Source: Demequina sp. TMPB413 (GTDB taxonomy: Bacteria > Actinomycetota > Actinomycetes > Actinomycetales > Demequinaceae). Taken from it: a stretch of 64,000 bases of DNA. The DNA is taken from contig NZ_CP096184.1 in the NCBI RefSeq assembly GCF_020447105.2, positions 1,550,001 to 1,614,000 of the forward strand. The letters are read 5' to 3'. Position 1 is the first letter of the stretch. Every line of letters begins with the position of its first letter. A program made the position numbers and the translations under genes. This document shows positions 5,361-14,504 of the stretch, in pieces. The notes beneath the pieces are model-generated. The model saw only the letters and a program-made list of their open reading frames with translations, had not been told where the DNA came from and made no database searches.

Positions 5361-7964
5361 ATGCCAGGTACAAACCTCACTCGCGCAGAAGCGGAAGCCC
5401 GCGCCGCCATCGTCTCCACAGAGACGTACGCCATCGAACTCGACCTCACCACCTCTGAGGAGACGTTTCGGTCCACGTCCACCGTCACCTTCGCGGCGAC
5501 AGCAGGCGCCAGCACCTTCATCGACCTGATCGCGCCGACGGTCCACAGCATCACTCTCAACGGGAAGCAGTTGGACCCCGCGGCACATTTCGAGGACAGC
5601 CGCATCAGCCTGCCCGACCTTGCCGAGCACAACACGCTCACGGTCGTGGCAGATGGCGCCTACATGAACACGGGCGAGGGCCTGCACCGCTTCATCGACC
5701 CCGAGGACGGCGAGGTCTACCTCTACAGCCAGTTCGAGGTAGCCGACACCCGCCGCGTCTACGCCGTGTTCGAGCAGCCTGACCTCAAGGCCGAGTTCAC
5801 CTTCTCCGTGACCGCACCTGACCACTGGCACGTGCTCTCCAACTCCCCCTCGACCAAGACGGCCGTTGGCGGCACCATCACCATCGGCGGCACCGAGCGC
5901 GGAGTCGCACGCTGGGACTTCTCCCCCACGACGCGCATTCCTTGCTACGTCACCGCGATCGTCGCCGGCCCGTACCACGAGGTCGAGGGCAGCGTCGTGA
6001 GCCGCAAGGGCACGCTCAGCGCCAACGTGTACTGCCGCAAGGCCCTCGCGCCCTACTTGGACGCTGACGTCATCCTTGACGACACCCAGAAGGGCTTCAC
6101 GTTCTACGAAGAGAAGTTCGGGATGGACTACCCCTTCGAGAAGTACGACCAGATCTTCGTCCCAGAGTTCAACGCAGGGGCCATGGAGAACGCCGGCTGC
6201 GTGACGTTCCTCGAGGACTACGTGTTCCGTTCCAAGCCTGCACAGGCACGCGTGGAGCGCCGCACCGTCACCGTGCTGCACGAACTCGCGCACATGTGGT
6301 TTGGCGACCTGGTCACCATGAAGTGGTGGAACGACCTGTGGCTCAACGAGTCCTTCGCCGAGTTCACCTCGACGCTCGCGACCGTGAAGACCACCAAGTG
6401 GGTCAACAACTGGGTGACCTTCAACAGCCTGGAGAAGTCCTGGGCCTACCGGCAGGACCAACTGCCGTCCACGCACCCGATCATGGCCGAGATCCGCGAT
6501 CTCGAAGACGTCGAGGTCAACTTCGACGGCATCACGTATGCCAAGGGCGCCTCCGTGCTCAAGCAGCTCGTGTACTGGGTGGGCGAGGACGAGTTCTTCG
6601 CGGGTGTGGCCGAGTACATGCGCAAGCACCACCACGCCAATGCCACCCTCAACGACCTGCTGGTCGAACTCGAGAAGGCCTCCGGCCGCGACCTGGCTGC
6701 CTGGTCGGACGTCTGGCTTCAGAAGGCGGGCGTCACGACTCTTCGCCCCATCATCGAGACCGCTGAAGACGGCGTCATCACCCGCTTCGCCGTCGCGCAA
6801 GAGGCTCCAGACGAGTGGCCAACGCTGCGCCCGCACCGCCTCGTGATCGGCTGCTACGACGAGGTCAACGCGCTCCTTGCGCGCACCGAGGCGATCGAGC
6901 TCGACATCGACGGCGCTGTCACCGAGGTGCCCGCCCTCGTCGGCAAGAAACTCCCGGCGCTGATCCTCGTCAACGACGATGACCTCGCCTACGCCAAGGT
7001 GCGCCTGGACCCCCACTCGCTCGCCACGGCCGTCGACCGACTCAGCGAGTTGGACGCCCTGCCGCGCTCGATGGTGCTGAGCGCTGCGTGGGACATGACG
7101 CGCGACGCCGAGATGCCCGCACGCCAGTTCATCGACCTGGTGCTCAACAACCTTGGTGCCGAGACAGAGTCCACGACCGTCCTCGTGCTCCTGCGCCAAC
7201 TCGCCTCCGCGCTCAGCCTGTTCACCACGCCGAGTTCCGCTGACACTGCCCAAGAGAACGCGGCCGACGCCTTGTGGCACCTCGCGCTCGAAGCCGAGCC
7301 TGGCAGCGACAACCAGTTGCAGCTGGTGAGGGCCTTCGCTTCCCTCGCCGTCACCGACCCGCAGTTGGACAACGTGCAAGCGCTCGTTGACGACAAGCTC
7401 CACTTCGACGGACTGACAGTCGACGCCGACCTCGCTTGGGATCTGCTGATCTCCCTGGTCGCTGGCAACCGCGCGGGAGAGGTCGCGATCGAGTTGCAAC
7501 TCACCAAGGATGCGACTGCCTCGGGTGCTCGCCGTGCCGCTCACGCACGAGCGGCGCTTCCTGGTGCCGAATTCAAGCGTGCGGCGTGGGACGCGCTCAT
7601 CAACGCGCCCGCTGGCAAGGACCTGCCCAACGCGATCCAGTCAGAAACCACCGCAGGCTTCAACCACGTGCACGACGTCTCCATCCTGGAGCCCTACGTG
7701 GACGAGTACTTCGCCATGCTGCGCCGCATCTACAAAGAGAAGACCAACGAGATGGCGGCCAACCTGATCGAGGGCCTCTACCCCGTGCAGCAGGCTGGTC
7801 GCGTGCCCGACCTCCAAGACAAGGCCGACGCCTGGCTCGCCGACAACGCCGACGCTCACGACGCCCTCAAGCGACTCGTGATCGAGGGCAGGGACAGTGT
7901 GCGCAGGGCTCTCGAAGCGCAGGCGGCCGACGCAGGCGCAGCCTGGGAGGACGTCGTCGAGTAG
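5361..7964 (+). CDS. pepN: Aminopeptidase N, M1 family, copy 1
   Basis: An 867-aa cytoplasmic M1 metallopeptidase that removes N-terminal residues from peptides. The substrate-binding GAMEN motif is at residues 273-277 and the zinc site HELAH at 307-311, followed by the third ligand in NESFAE about 18 residues on. The start at ATG 5361 (MPGTNLTRAEAEARAA) matches that of copy 2 (MPGTNLTKSEATDRAA). No Shine-Dalgarno sequence is present; a weak -10-like stretch lies just upstream, so the start may be leaderless. The C-terminal helical domain of ERAP1 type is complete. The two copies are diverged across their length, so this is an old duplication. Confidence 0.95.
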   Translation: MPGTNLTRAEAEARAAIVSTETYAIELDLTTSEETFRSTSTVTFAATAGASTFIDLIAPTVHSITLNGKQLDPAAHFEDSRISLPDLAEHNTLTVVADGAYMNTGEGLHRFIDPEDGEVYLYSQFEVADTRRVYAVFEQPDLKAEFTFSVTAPDHWHVLSNSPSTKTAVGGTITIGGTERGVARWDFSPTTRIPCYVTAIVAGPYHEVEGSVVSRKGTLSANVYCRKALAPYLDADVILDDTQKGFTFYEEKFGMDYPFEKYDQIFVPEFNAGAMENAGCVTFLEDYVFRSKPAQARVERRTVTVLHELAHMWFGDLVTMKWWNDLWLNESFAEFTSTLATVKTTKWVNNWVTFNSLEKSWAYRQDQLPSTHPIMAEIRDLEDVEVNFDGITYAKGASVLKQLVYWVGEDEFFAGVAEYMRKHHHANATLNDLLVELEKASGRDLAAWSDVWLQKAGVTTLRPIIETAEDGVITRFAVAQEAPDEWPTLRPHRLVIGCYDEVNALLARTEAIELDIDGAVTEVPALVGKKLPALILVNDDDLAYAKVRLDPHSLATAVDRLSELDALPRSMVLSAAWDMTRDAEMPARQFIDLVLNNLGAETESTTVLVLLRQLASALSLFTTPSSADTAQENAADALWHLALEAEPGSDNQLQLVRAFASLAVTDPQLDNVQALVDDKLHFDGLTVDADLAWDLLISLVAGNRAGEVAIELQLTKDATASGARRAAHARAALPGAEFKRAAWDALINAPAGKDLPNAIQSETTAGFNHVHDVSILEPYVDEYFAMLRRIYKEKTNEMAANLIEGLYPVQQAGRVPDLQDKADAWLADNADAHDALKRLVIEGRDSVRRALEAQAADAGAAWEDVVE

Positions 7965-8047
7965 GCGACTGGCTCGGGGTAAACGCGGGCGCACTTGCAA
8001 CTGCACGTGCGCTCGCCGCACCCCCACCCCCACCCCCCCTCGGGAAA

Positions 8048-8169
8048 TGGCTTGATTCGTACCGGATTCGGGGGCACTAGTGCCGAATGTGGCTTGATTC
8101 GTACCGGGCCCGGTACGAATCAAGCCACCACGGGCGAAATCCGGCCGCGAAGCGGTACGGATTGAGCCA
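8048..8169. repeat. Cluster of four 18-bp elements, two direct and two inverted
   Basis: The element TGGCTTGATTCGTACCGG occurs at 8048-8065 and 8090-8107 on the plus strand and inverted at 8110-8127, with a degenerate inverted copy (four mismatches) at 8152-8169. The layout resembles REP/BIME-type palindromic units. If the element recurs elsewhere in the genome it is a repetitive extragenic element; if it occurs only here it could be a local regulatory site. Confidence 0.75.
8089..8128. repeat. 40-nt perfect palindrome
   Basis: Bases 8089-8108 are the exact reverse complement of 8109-8128, centred on GGGCCC, with no spacer. Such a long uninterrupted palindrome would extrude as a 20-bp hairpin in RNA or cruciform in DNA. 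It could terminate transcription from copy 1 or be a target or remnant of a REP-associated transposase. Confidence 0.9.
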
Positions 8170-8283
8170 CGTGGCGTCGCGCACCGCGTTGCACACCGCG
8201 CATGGCGTCGTGCACGGCGTCGCGCCCCACCACCGGACCGTGGTCTCACGGTCGCGCGCCGTGAAGGTGGCAGACTCTGAACC

Positions 8284-10878
8284 ATGCCAGGTACCAACCT
8301 CACCAAGAGCGAAGCCACCGACCGCGCCGCGCTGATCCCATCCGCCGCCTACGACATCACGTGGGACTTCACCGGACCGGGCGACACCTTCCGCACCGCC
8401 ACCACCATCGCGTTCGAGGCACCCGCTGGCGCGAGCACCTTCCTCGATTGCATGGGTGCGACAGTCGGGAGCATCAGCCTCAACGGCACTGTGCTCGACC
8501 CGGCGACGGCCGTCAACGACGGCCGAGTCGAGTTGACCCATCTGGCCGAGCACAACTCAGTCACCATCGAGGCCGACTTCGCGTACCGCACGGATGGCCA
8601 GGGCATCCACCGCTTCGTGGACCCAGAGGACGGCGAGGTCTACCTCTACAGCCAGTTCGCGGCGGCCGACGCCCGCGCCGCCTTCCCGTGCTTCGACCAG
8701 CCCGACGTCAAGGGCACCTTCGCGATCGAGGTGTTCGCGCCGGCGCATTGGGTGGTCGTCTCGAACTCCCCCACACCCGAACCCGCTCTGGCGGAAGGCG
8801 CCACCACGAGCATCGGCGAAGGCGCTGTGAATCGCTGGTCCTTTGCGCCCACCGTTGCCCTTCCCACCTACGTGGCCGCCGTCGTCGCTGGACCCTATGC
8901 GTGGGCCGAGGGCGAACTTCGCAGCAGGAAGGGAACGCTCAAGGCACGGGTGTACGGGCGCAAGAACCTCGCGGCACACCTCGACGCCGAGGAGATGATC
9001 GGCACGGTCCAGGCCGGCATGACGCTGTACGAGCGCGTCTTCGACACCGAGTACCCGTACGACAAGTACGACCAGGTGTTTGTGCCCGAATACAACCTGG
9101 GCGCCATGGAGAACGTCGGCTGCGTGACCTTCTCCGAGGACAGTCTGTTGTTCCGCTCGCGGGCCTCCGACGCCGAGCGCGAGCGACGCCTCAACATCGT
9201 GCTGCACGAACTCAGCCACATGTGGTTCGGAAACCTCGTGACGATGAGGTGGTGGGACGATCTGTGGCTCAACGAGTCCTTCGCTGAGTTTGTGGGCACG
9301 TGGGCGACGGAGCAGGTCACGCCGTGGAAGGACGCCTGGGTCACGTTCGGCGCGAGCCGCAAGTCCATCGCCTACGTGCAGGACCAATTGCCGACAACTC
9401 ACGCGATCGTCACCGAGGTCCCCGATATCGAGGCGACCGTCAGCGCCTTCGACATGATCACGTACGCCAAGGGTGCCTCGGCGCTCAAGCAACTCGCCGC
9501 ACACGTGGGCGAGGACGCCTTCTTCGCCGGAGTGGCGGCCTACTTGAAGCGCTACGCATTCGGCAACGCGACCCTCGCCGAGTTCTTGGCCGAAGTCGAG
9601 GCCGCCGCCGGCCGTCCGCTCGACGCCTGGGCCGAGGTGTGGCTCAAGACGCCAGGCGTCACCACATTGCGCCCCGTCGTAGACACAGACGACGCCGGGG
9701 TCATCACGTCTCTTCGCGTCGCCGAGGATGTTCCTGCGGCGCATCCCGTTCAGCGTCCTCACCGAGTCACGATCGCCGGCTACCAACACGAGGACGGGCA
9801 CTTCGAGCGCACCTGGAGCCTCGTGGCGACTCTCGACGGGCCGCTCTCTGACGTGACCGAGGCGGTCGGCAAGCCTCGCCCCGACCTGCTGCTGGTCAAC
9901 GACGCCGACCGCACCTACGCGAAGGCGCAATTGGATGACGCATCGTTGGCCACGATCGCGGCGCACGTTGGCGATCTGACTCACCCCATGGCTCAAGCCT
10001 CCGTTCTCGACGCGTTGTGGCACATGTGCCGCGACGCCGTACTGCCCGCCCAGCACTACATCGATGCCGTGCTCACGGTGCTGCCGGCGATGGCCAACTC
10101 CGAAGCCGCGGAGGCTCACGCTCGCACCATGGTCGTCGCCCTGACGCGCTACGTGCCGCCAGCACAGGTACCAGCCGTGGCCGCAGCGTCGGCAGAGAGC
10201 CTGTGGACGACGGTGACCGGCGCCGCACCGGGAAGCGACCTTCAACTTCAAGCCCTGAAGGCCTACGCGAGGGTTGCCTCAACCCCTGCGCAGGCCGCAC
10301 GCCTTGGCGCGCTCCTCGACGGCTCCGACGCCCTCCAAGGCTTGGAGATCGACACGGATCTCTCTTGGGACCTGCTCGCGGGGATGGCCGCCTGCGGCAT
10401 GGCTGGCGAGCGTGAGATAGCGGCGCGACTCGAAAGCGACCCAGGGGCGATTGGGCGCCGGAGAGCCGCAGGAACCATGGCGGTGATCGCGACGTCTGAG
10501 GCGAAGCGTGCCGCATGGGACGCCCTCGCCCACCCGGCTGACGGGCCCGCTCCCAACGCCGTGCAGTACGAGATTGCGTTGGGACTCGTGCGCGCCACCG
10601 ACCCAGTTCAGTTGACCTTCCTGGTGCCGACGCTTCTGGAGGAACTGCGCGAGTACTACGACGCGAATGAGGGCTGGGTGGGGGCCAGAGTGGCACGCTA
10701 CGTGTTCCCCACCTGGGCTGCTGGCCGGGTAGACGGGCTGGAGAGCCTCATCGAGGACTGGCTGGCAACCAACGCCGACGCTCCATCCGTGCTGCGCAAG
10801 ATCGTCACCGAGGGACTCGACGAAGTGCGACGCTCCACCAAGGCGCAAGAGGCTAGCGCGGCACAAGCAGGGTTGTGA
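8284..10878 (+). CDS. pepN: Aminopeptidase N, M1 family, copy 2
   Basis: An 864-aa M1 aminopeptidase with GAMEN at residues 273-277, HELSH at 308-312 and the glutamate ligand in NESFAE, so catalytically intact. It has the same length and start context (MPGTNLT) as the copy at 5361-7964 and the same C-terminal helical domain, ending in a short Ala-rich tail. Differences in the active-site surroundings (SHMWFGNLVTMRWWDD against AHMWFGDLVTMKWWND) and throughout the C-terminal half suggest altered substrate preference rather than recent duplication. Transcription probably starts from its own promoter just after the palindromic spacer. Confidence 0.95.
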   Translation: MPGTNLTKSEATDRAALIPSAAYDITWDFTGPGDTFRTATTIAFEAPAGASTFLDCMGATVGSISLNGTVLDPATAVNDGRVELTHLAEHNSVTIEADFAYRTDGQGIHRFVDPEDGEVYLYSQFAAADARAAFPCFDQPDVKGTFAIEVFAPAHWVVVSNSPTPEPALAEGATTSIGEGAVNRWSFAPTVALPTYVAAVVAGPYAWAEGELRSRKGTLKARVYGRKNLAAHLDAEEMIGTVQAGMTLYERVFDTEYPYDKYDQVFVPEYNLGAMENVGCVTFSEDSLLFRSRASDAERERRLNIVLHELSHMWFGNLVTMRWWDDLWLNESFAEFVGTWATEQVTPWKDAWVTFGASRKSIAYVQDQLPTTHAIVTEVPDIEATVSAFDMITYAKGASALKQLAAHVGEDAFFAGVAAYLKRYAFGNATLAEFLAEVEAAAGRPLDAWAEVWLKTPGVTTLRPVVDTDDAGVITSLRVAEDVPAAHPVQRPHRVTIAGYQHEDGHFERTWSLVATLDGPLSDVTEAVGKPRPDLLLVNDADRTYAKAQLDDASLATIAAHVGDLTHPMAQASVLDALWHMCRDAVLPAQHYIDAVLTVLPAMANSEAAEAHARTMVVALTRYVPPAQVPAVAAASAESLWTTVTGAAPGSDLQLQALKAYARVASTPAQAARLGALLDGSDALQGLEIDTDLSWDLLAGMAACGMAGEREIAARLESDPGAIGRRRAAGTMAVIATSEAKRAAWDALAHPADGPAPNAVQYEIALGLVRATDPVQLTFLVPTLLEELREYYDANEGWVGARVARYVFPTWAAGRVDGLESLIEDWLATNADAPSVLRKIVTEGLDEVRRSTKAQEASAAQAGL

Positions 10879-10919
10879 CCCTTCGCGAGACCTCGGTTGC
10901 CTGGGCTCCAGCCGCCGTC

Positions 10920-10928
10920 TGTGGATAA
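10920..10928 (-). promoter_or_regulatory. DnaA-box-like 9-mer
   Basis: A second perfect TTATCCACA (minus strand), in the gap before the tail-anchored protein gene. It is isolated; no other boxes nearby. Chance or a single regulatory site are both possible. Confidence 0.3.
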
Positions 10929-10994
10929 CTCACGCGGCTGCATGCGCTGGTGTTACGTTCGACCTGCATCGCAACGCCAATGAGGGGGGAACCC

Positions 10995-11510
10995 ATGTCC
11001 GACCACCACGAGACGCCCACACAGTCCACTGCCGGACCACAAAGTGAGCCCTTGGCCCACCCTGTCCAGTTCACGCGCGGCATGCTCGGCAAGGCAGCAC
11101 AAGGCACGCTGGCTTTCGACGGCAAGGATCGAGTGACGCTCACAGACGCCGACGGCGTGGTGGTCATGGATAGGAGCCTCGCGGCGCTCGGGAAGGTCAA
11201 GCGGGCGGAGTACGGCCTGTACTTCTATCCCGATGGCAAGCTCGTGTTCGTCGCCTTCGGGAACGCCAAGGCCTATGGTGCGGCCTCGCTCGCGAGCAAC
11301 ATCTCCGCGCCGGCGCTCGCGGCGGGCAGCGTCGTCCAACACGCGCAGAACAAGGAGTCAGGGCTTGAGGCCTGGGTCACGATGCTGAAGGAGCGCGAGG
11401 TCCTGACCACGAACGTGGGGCCAGCGTCTCGCCAGACCTACGTCATCGCCGGTGCGGTCGCGGCCGTGCTGATCATCGGCGCCGCGGCTGTCGCGTTGCT
11501 CGCCGGCTGA
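10995..11510 (+). CDS. Tail-anchored protein of unknown function
   Basis: A 171-aa protein starting at ATG 10995 after a G-rich ribosome site. The body (residues 20-135) looks like a compact beta-rich domain: AAQGTLAFDGKDRVTLTDAD, MDRSLAALGKVKRAEYGLYF, GKLVFVAFGNAKAYG. A single strongly hydrophobic helix at the very C-terminus (about residues 147-170, VIAGAVAAVLIIGAAAVALLAG) would anchor it with the domain facing the cytoplasm. A PH-like domain is conceivable from the strand pattern but I see no diagnostic motif. It stands alone between two genes of other families. Confidence 0.6.
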   Translation: MSDHHETPTQSTAGPQSEPLAHPVQFTRGMLGKAAQGTLAFDGKDRVTLTDADGVVVMDRSLAALGKVKRAEYGLYFYPDGKLVFVAFGNAKAYGAASLASNISAPALAAGSVVQHAQNKESGLEAWVTMLKEREVLTTNVGPASRQTYVIAGAVAAVLIIGAAAVALLAG

Positions 11511-11555
11511 CCCTCCCGGCCGTCGTTCACGTGGCGGCCCCTCCAAGGGTCGTCC

Positions 11556-12296
11556 TCAGACGGCGAGCCGCGACGCCAGGCGGATCAACTCGGCCAACGG
11601 TGCGGCAGAAGTGCGATGGCCGTCCTCGATGACCGTCACTTCACCAGCCGTCCAGACGGCGCCAGACACGGAGGCGTACGAGGCCGCGAGCGCCTCGATC
11701 CTCTGAGAAGTCACGATGGCTTCGGCGGTGGCCGCATCGGTCGCCGCGACGCGCCATGCCGCGCCTAGCCCGGCGGGAGTTGCCGCGCCGTCGACCACCC
11801 CCTCCGCGAGGCGCTGCCACGGCCTGCTTGGCTGTCGCATCATCACCACGGTGCCCTCGTTGACCACAGCAACGCGAGAAGCCACGGACGCGAGCGTCGC
11901 GAGATGGGTGCTTCCGCTGTCGTCCACCAGCCTCTCGTACGAAACGTGGGCGGGCCTCCCGTCACTGGAGCCTACGAGCGGTGGGTCCGCAGCGAGCCTG
12001 CCGCAAGCGAACGCCGAGAGTGCCGCCGGGGGGCCACTCTCCTCACCCCTGCGCCAGTCGCTACCGAGTTCCGGGTGGGCCCTGCCTGACAGGGCAGCAG
12101 CGATACGCTCCAGCGCCGGCTTCGCCTGCATGGCGCCCAAGGCAAACCGAGCGATCATCGACACCGTGAGGAGGCCGAAGAGCAGCGGAAAGAGCACGCT
12201 CAGACTCGCGACGTCAAGGAAGACGGCAAGGAACCCGGCACCGAACAACAGCAGCGTTGCGAGCCCTAAGAGCTTGGACAATCGCTGCGTCGTCAC
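11556..12296 (-). CDS. Membrane protein with N-terminal hairpin, unknown function
   Basis: A 246-aa protein starting MTTQRLSKLLGL. Two hydrophobic segments near residues 9-30 and 32-52 form an N-terminal membrane hairpin; the remaining 190 residues are soluble and Ala-rich with possible beta strands (THLATLASVASRVAVVNEGTVVMMR). It begins 6 bases after the end of malQ on the same strand and probably shares its transcript. No recognised domain. Its soluble part has no visible catalytic motif. Confidence 0.6.
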   Translation of the reverse strand: MTTQRLSKLLGLATLLLFGAGFLAVFLDVASLSVLFPLLFGLLTVSMIARFALGAMQAKPALERIAAALSGRAHPELGSDWRRGEESGPPAALSAFACGRLAADPPLVGSSDGRPAHVSYERLVDDSGSTHLATLASVASRVAVVNEGTVVMMRQPSRPWQRLAEGVVDGAATPAGLGAAWRVAATDAATAEAIVTSQRIEALAASYASVSGAVWTAGEVTVIEDGHRTSAAPLAELIRLASRLAV

Positions 12297-12302
12297 GGCT
12301 AC

Positions 12303-14468
12303 CTAGGAGCGGGCCGCGCGAATGGCGGCGATCAGGCGCCGCATGCGGGGGTGGTCGAAGAGATCGTCAAGCAGCACCGGCACGCCGTTACGATCGGTGA
12401 GCGGCAAACTCCAGTTGGGGTACTCCTCGAACGTGCCTGGCACGTTCTGGGCCCTCATGTCGCCGACGGCGTCCGTGATGGCAACGCCGGTGAGCACGGC
12501 GGGAGACGCCATGACCATGCGGTGCACACCGGCTATGAGGTCCTCTTCTTCGTAGTCCTCGATCACCCAGTCACGTTCGCGCAGCAGCGCGACGAGCCGC
12601 CGGAGCTCGTCGGCGGCCTGCTCGACAGCCGCGGTCGGGTCGGACACCAGTCCGAGTTCTGTGCGCAAGTCGACGTGTGCCCCCGCAACCATCATCGCGG
12701 TGGTGGGTAGGTCGTGGGTGGTGACGGTGGCGAGCGCGTCCGCCCGATAGTCCTCGGGCGGAGTGAAGCCGCCGTCATGCGTGCGCTCGAACCACAGCAC
12801 CGACGTGCCCAGCACTCCCCGAGAGCTCAAGTAGTCGCGCACCCATGGTTCGACAGTGCCCAAGTCTTCGCCAATCACGATGGCCCCTGCACGGTGCGCT
12901 TCAAGAATCAGGATGCCCACCAGAGCCTCGTGATCAAACTGGACATACGAGCCGTCGTTTGAACCATGGCCCACAGGAATCCACCACTGCCTGAAGAGCC
13001 CAAGAATGTGATCGACCCTCACGGCGCCGGAGTGCCTCACGGCGGCTCGCACGACGTCCCTAAACGGCACGTACGCCGCGGCTTCGAGCGCACGCGGTTG
13101 CCATGGCGGTTGCGACCAGTCCTGTCCTTGAGGATTGAAGCCGTCCGGCGGGGCGCCCACGCTGATTCCGCTGGCCAGCACCTTGTGAAGGCTCCATGCA
13201 TCGGCACCGGATGGGTGGACGCCAACGGCCAAATCCGTGACAACGCCGATGCTCATACCGGCCCCGCGCGCGGTCGACTGGGAGTGACGGGCCTGTTCGT
13301 CGGCGATCCACTGCAGCCACGCGTGGAACAGCACCCGCTCAGGATGCTCATCTCGCCAGGCGGAGACAGCCGCGGCCGACGCGGTGGCCAGCTCGTCTGG
13401 CCACGACGTCACGCCGTTGTACTCCTCCGACAGGGCGGCCCACGTAGCGAAGTCCTCGAGCGCCTTGCCTTCGCGCATGCAAAACGCCTCGAACTGCGCC
13501 TCGCGCCCGGGAGACCGCGGAGCCGCGAAGACCTGTTCGAGCGCTGCACGCTTGGCGCGCCACACCTCGTCCCGATCCAGCAATTCGTCGGTGTTGTTGT
13601 TGCGACTCGGGCGTTCCGACTCCCACTCGATCACTGCCCGCTGTTGGGACGGCACGTACGCGACTTCTGGGATGTCTTCGACCCGGATGTACATCGGCGC
13701 GAGAAAGCGCCGCGACGACGGCAGGTAAGGCGAAGGGCTCAGCGGAGGCACAGCCTCGTTGGCGTGCAGAGGATTAATGAGGACGAAGTCAGCGCCGGCC
13801 CTGATCTTGGCGAGCGAGCACAGGTCCGCCAGGTCTCCGAGGTCGCCGATCCCCCACGATCGGCTGGAGCGCAGCGAGTACAACTGAGTCATGAAGCCCC
13901 AGGGTCGCCGCGCCGTGATTGCCTCTGGCACCTCCAGACGCTCGGGGGTCACCACGACGTAGCCGCGACCGCGCCTGCCAGGGAAGGTCGCCTCCACGAT
14001 GTGCCAGCCGAGCGGCAGGTCCCCAGGAATCCTGAACGTCGCCCTGCCCACGGCAATCGAGCCGACACCGTGCGGCTCGACCACCCTGTCGACTTGTTCG
14101 AGCGGGTGCTCAACGCCTGCCTCCGTCCGGAGCGTCACGCTCACGGACGATCCGTGCGGCAAGTGCACGGGAATCTCGCGCGACTGGCCCTCACGCAACA
14201 CGGTCACTGGCGGCACGATCCGGGTCCAGATGTAGTCCTTGAGCGCTTCGAACGATGCGCGACATGCGTCATCGTCGTGGGCGTCGATGCCCATAGCGCC
14301 CAAGATGGCCACGAGCGCACCGCGCGAACACCGCTTGTGGGTGCCGTCGATCAGGTGGACGTCGGTCGCCACTCCGCAGGCGCGCGCAAGCGTCGCCAGT
14401 GCTTCTGACGGCTGTTGCTCGTGCCCCTCATCGCTCACGGTCTTCATCCTGCCAGGTTTGGTGCCCAT
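12303..14468 (-). CDS. malQ: 4-alpha-glucanotransferase (amylomaltase)
   Basis: A 721-aa GH77 enzyme that moves alpha-1,4-glucan chains between maltodextrins and releases glucose, in cytoplasmic glycogen/maltose metabolism. It has the N-terminal extension typical of actinobacterial MalQ and the catalytic barrel with SRSWGIGDLGDL, VRVDHILGLFRQWWIP (nucleophile Asp), IGEDLGTVEPWVRDYL (acid/base Glu) and VTTHDLPTTAMM (transition-state Asp). ATG 14468 is chosen because GAGG lies 8 bases upstream; ATG 14447 is the alternative. It faces the mscS-like gene across about 36 bases, so both promoters share that gap. Confidence 0.92.
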   Translation of the reverse strand: MGTKPGRMKTVSDEGHEQQPSEALATLARACGVATDVHLIDGTHKRCSRGALVAILGAMGIDAHDDDACRASFEALKDYIWTRIVPPVTVLREGQSREIPVHLPHGSSVSVTLRTEAGVEHPLEQVDRVVEPHGVGSIAVGRATFRIPGDLPLGWHIVEATFPGRRGRGYVVVTPERLEVPEAITARRPWGFMTQLYSLRSSRSWGIGDLGDLADLCSLAKIRAGADFVLINPLHANEAVPPLSPSPYLPSSRRFLAPMYIRVEDIPEVAYVPSQQRAVIEWESERPSRNNNTDELLDRDEVWRAKRAALEQVFAAPRSPGREAQFEAFCMREGKALEDFATWAALSEEYNGVTSWPDELATASAAAVSAWRDEHPERVLFHAWLQWIADEQARHSQSTARGAGMSIGVVTDLAVGVHPSGADAWSLHKVLASGISVGAPPDGFNPQGQDWSQPPWQPRALEAAAYVPFRDVVRAAVRHSGAVRVDHILGLFRQWWIPVGHGSNDGSYVQFDHEALVGILILEAHRAGAIVIGEDLGTVEPWVRDYLSSRGVLGTSVLWFERTHDGGFTPPEDYRADALATVTTHDLPTTAMMVAGAHVDLRTELGLVSDPTAAVEQAADELRRLVALLRERDWVIEDYEEEDLIAGVHRMVMASPAVLTGVAITDAVGDMRAQNVPGTFEEYPNWSLPLTDRNGVPVLLDDLFDHPRMRRLIAAIRAARS

Positions 14469-14504
14469 TGCGGGAGGCCTCGCCGCGGCCATTACTCTGG
14501 AAAG

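Larger units (their letters stand above)
7965..8283 (+). other. Non-coding spacer between the two aminopeptidase genes, rich in palindromes
   Basis: About 320 bases with no credible gene. It holds four copies of an 18-bp element, a perfect 40-nt palindrome, a separate perfect 12-bp palindrome (GGCACTAGTGCC, 8073-8084) and a run of C-rich sequence near 8021-8041. The last 40 bases form the promoter region of the second aminopeptidase gene. No polyT terminator is evident, though the long palindrome could act as one. Confidence 0.7.

Noticed and set aside
5241..7544. A 767-codon open frame antisense to the first aminopeptidase gene
   Set aside because: The sense gene has all M1 motifs; long antisense frames are normal in GC-rich DNA and this one has no recognisable domain.
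4431..10928. Replication origin suggested by two perfect DnaA-box 9-mers
   Set aside because: The boxes are 6.5 kb apart, isolated, and no dnaA, dnaN or AT-rich region is near.
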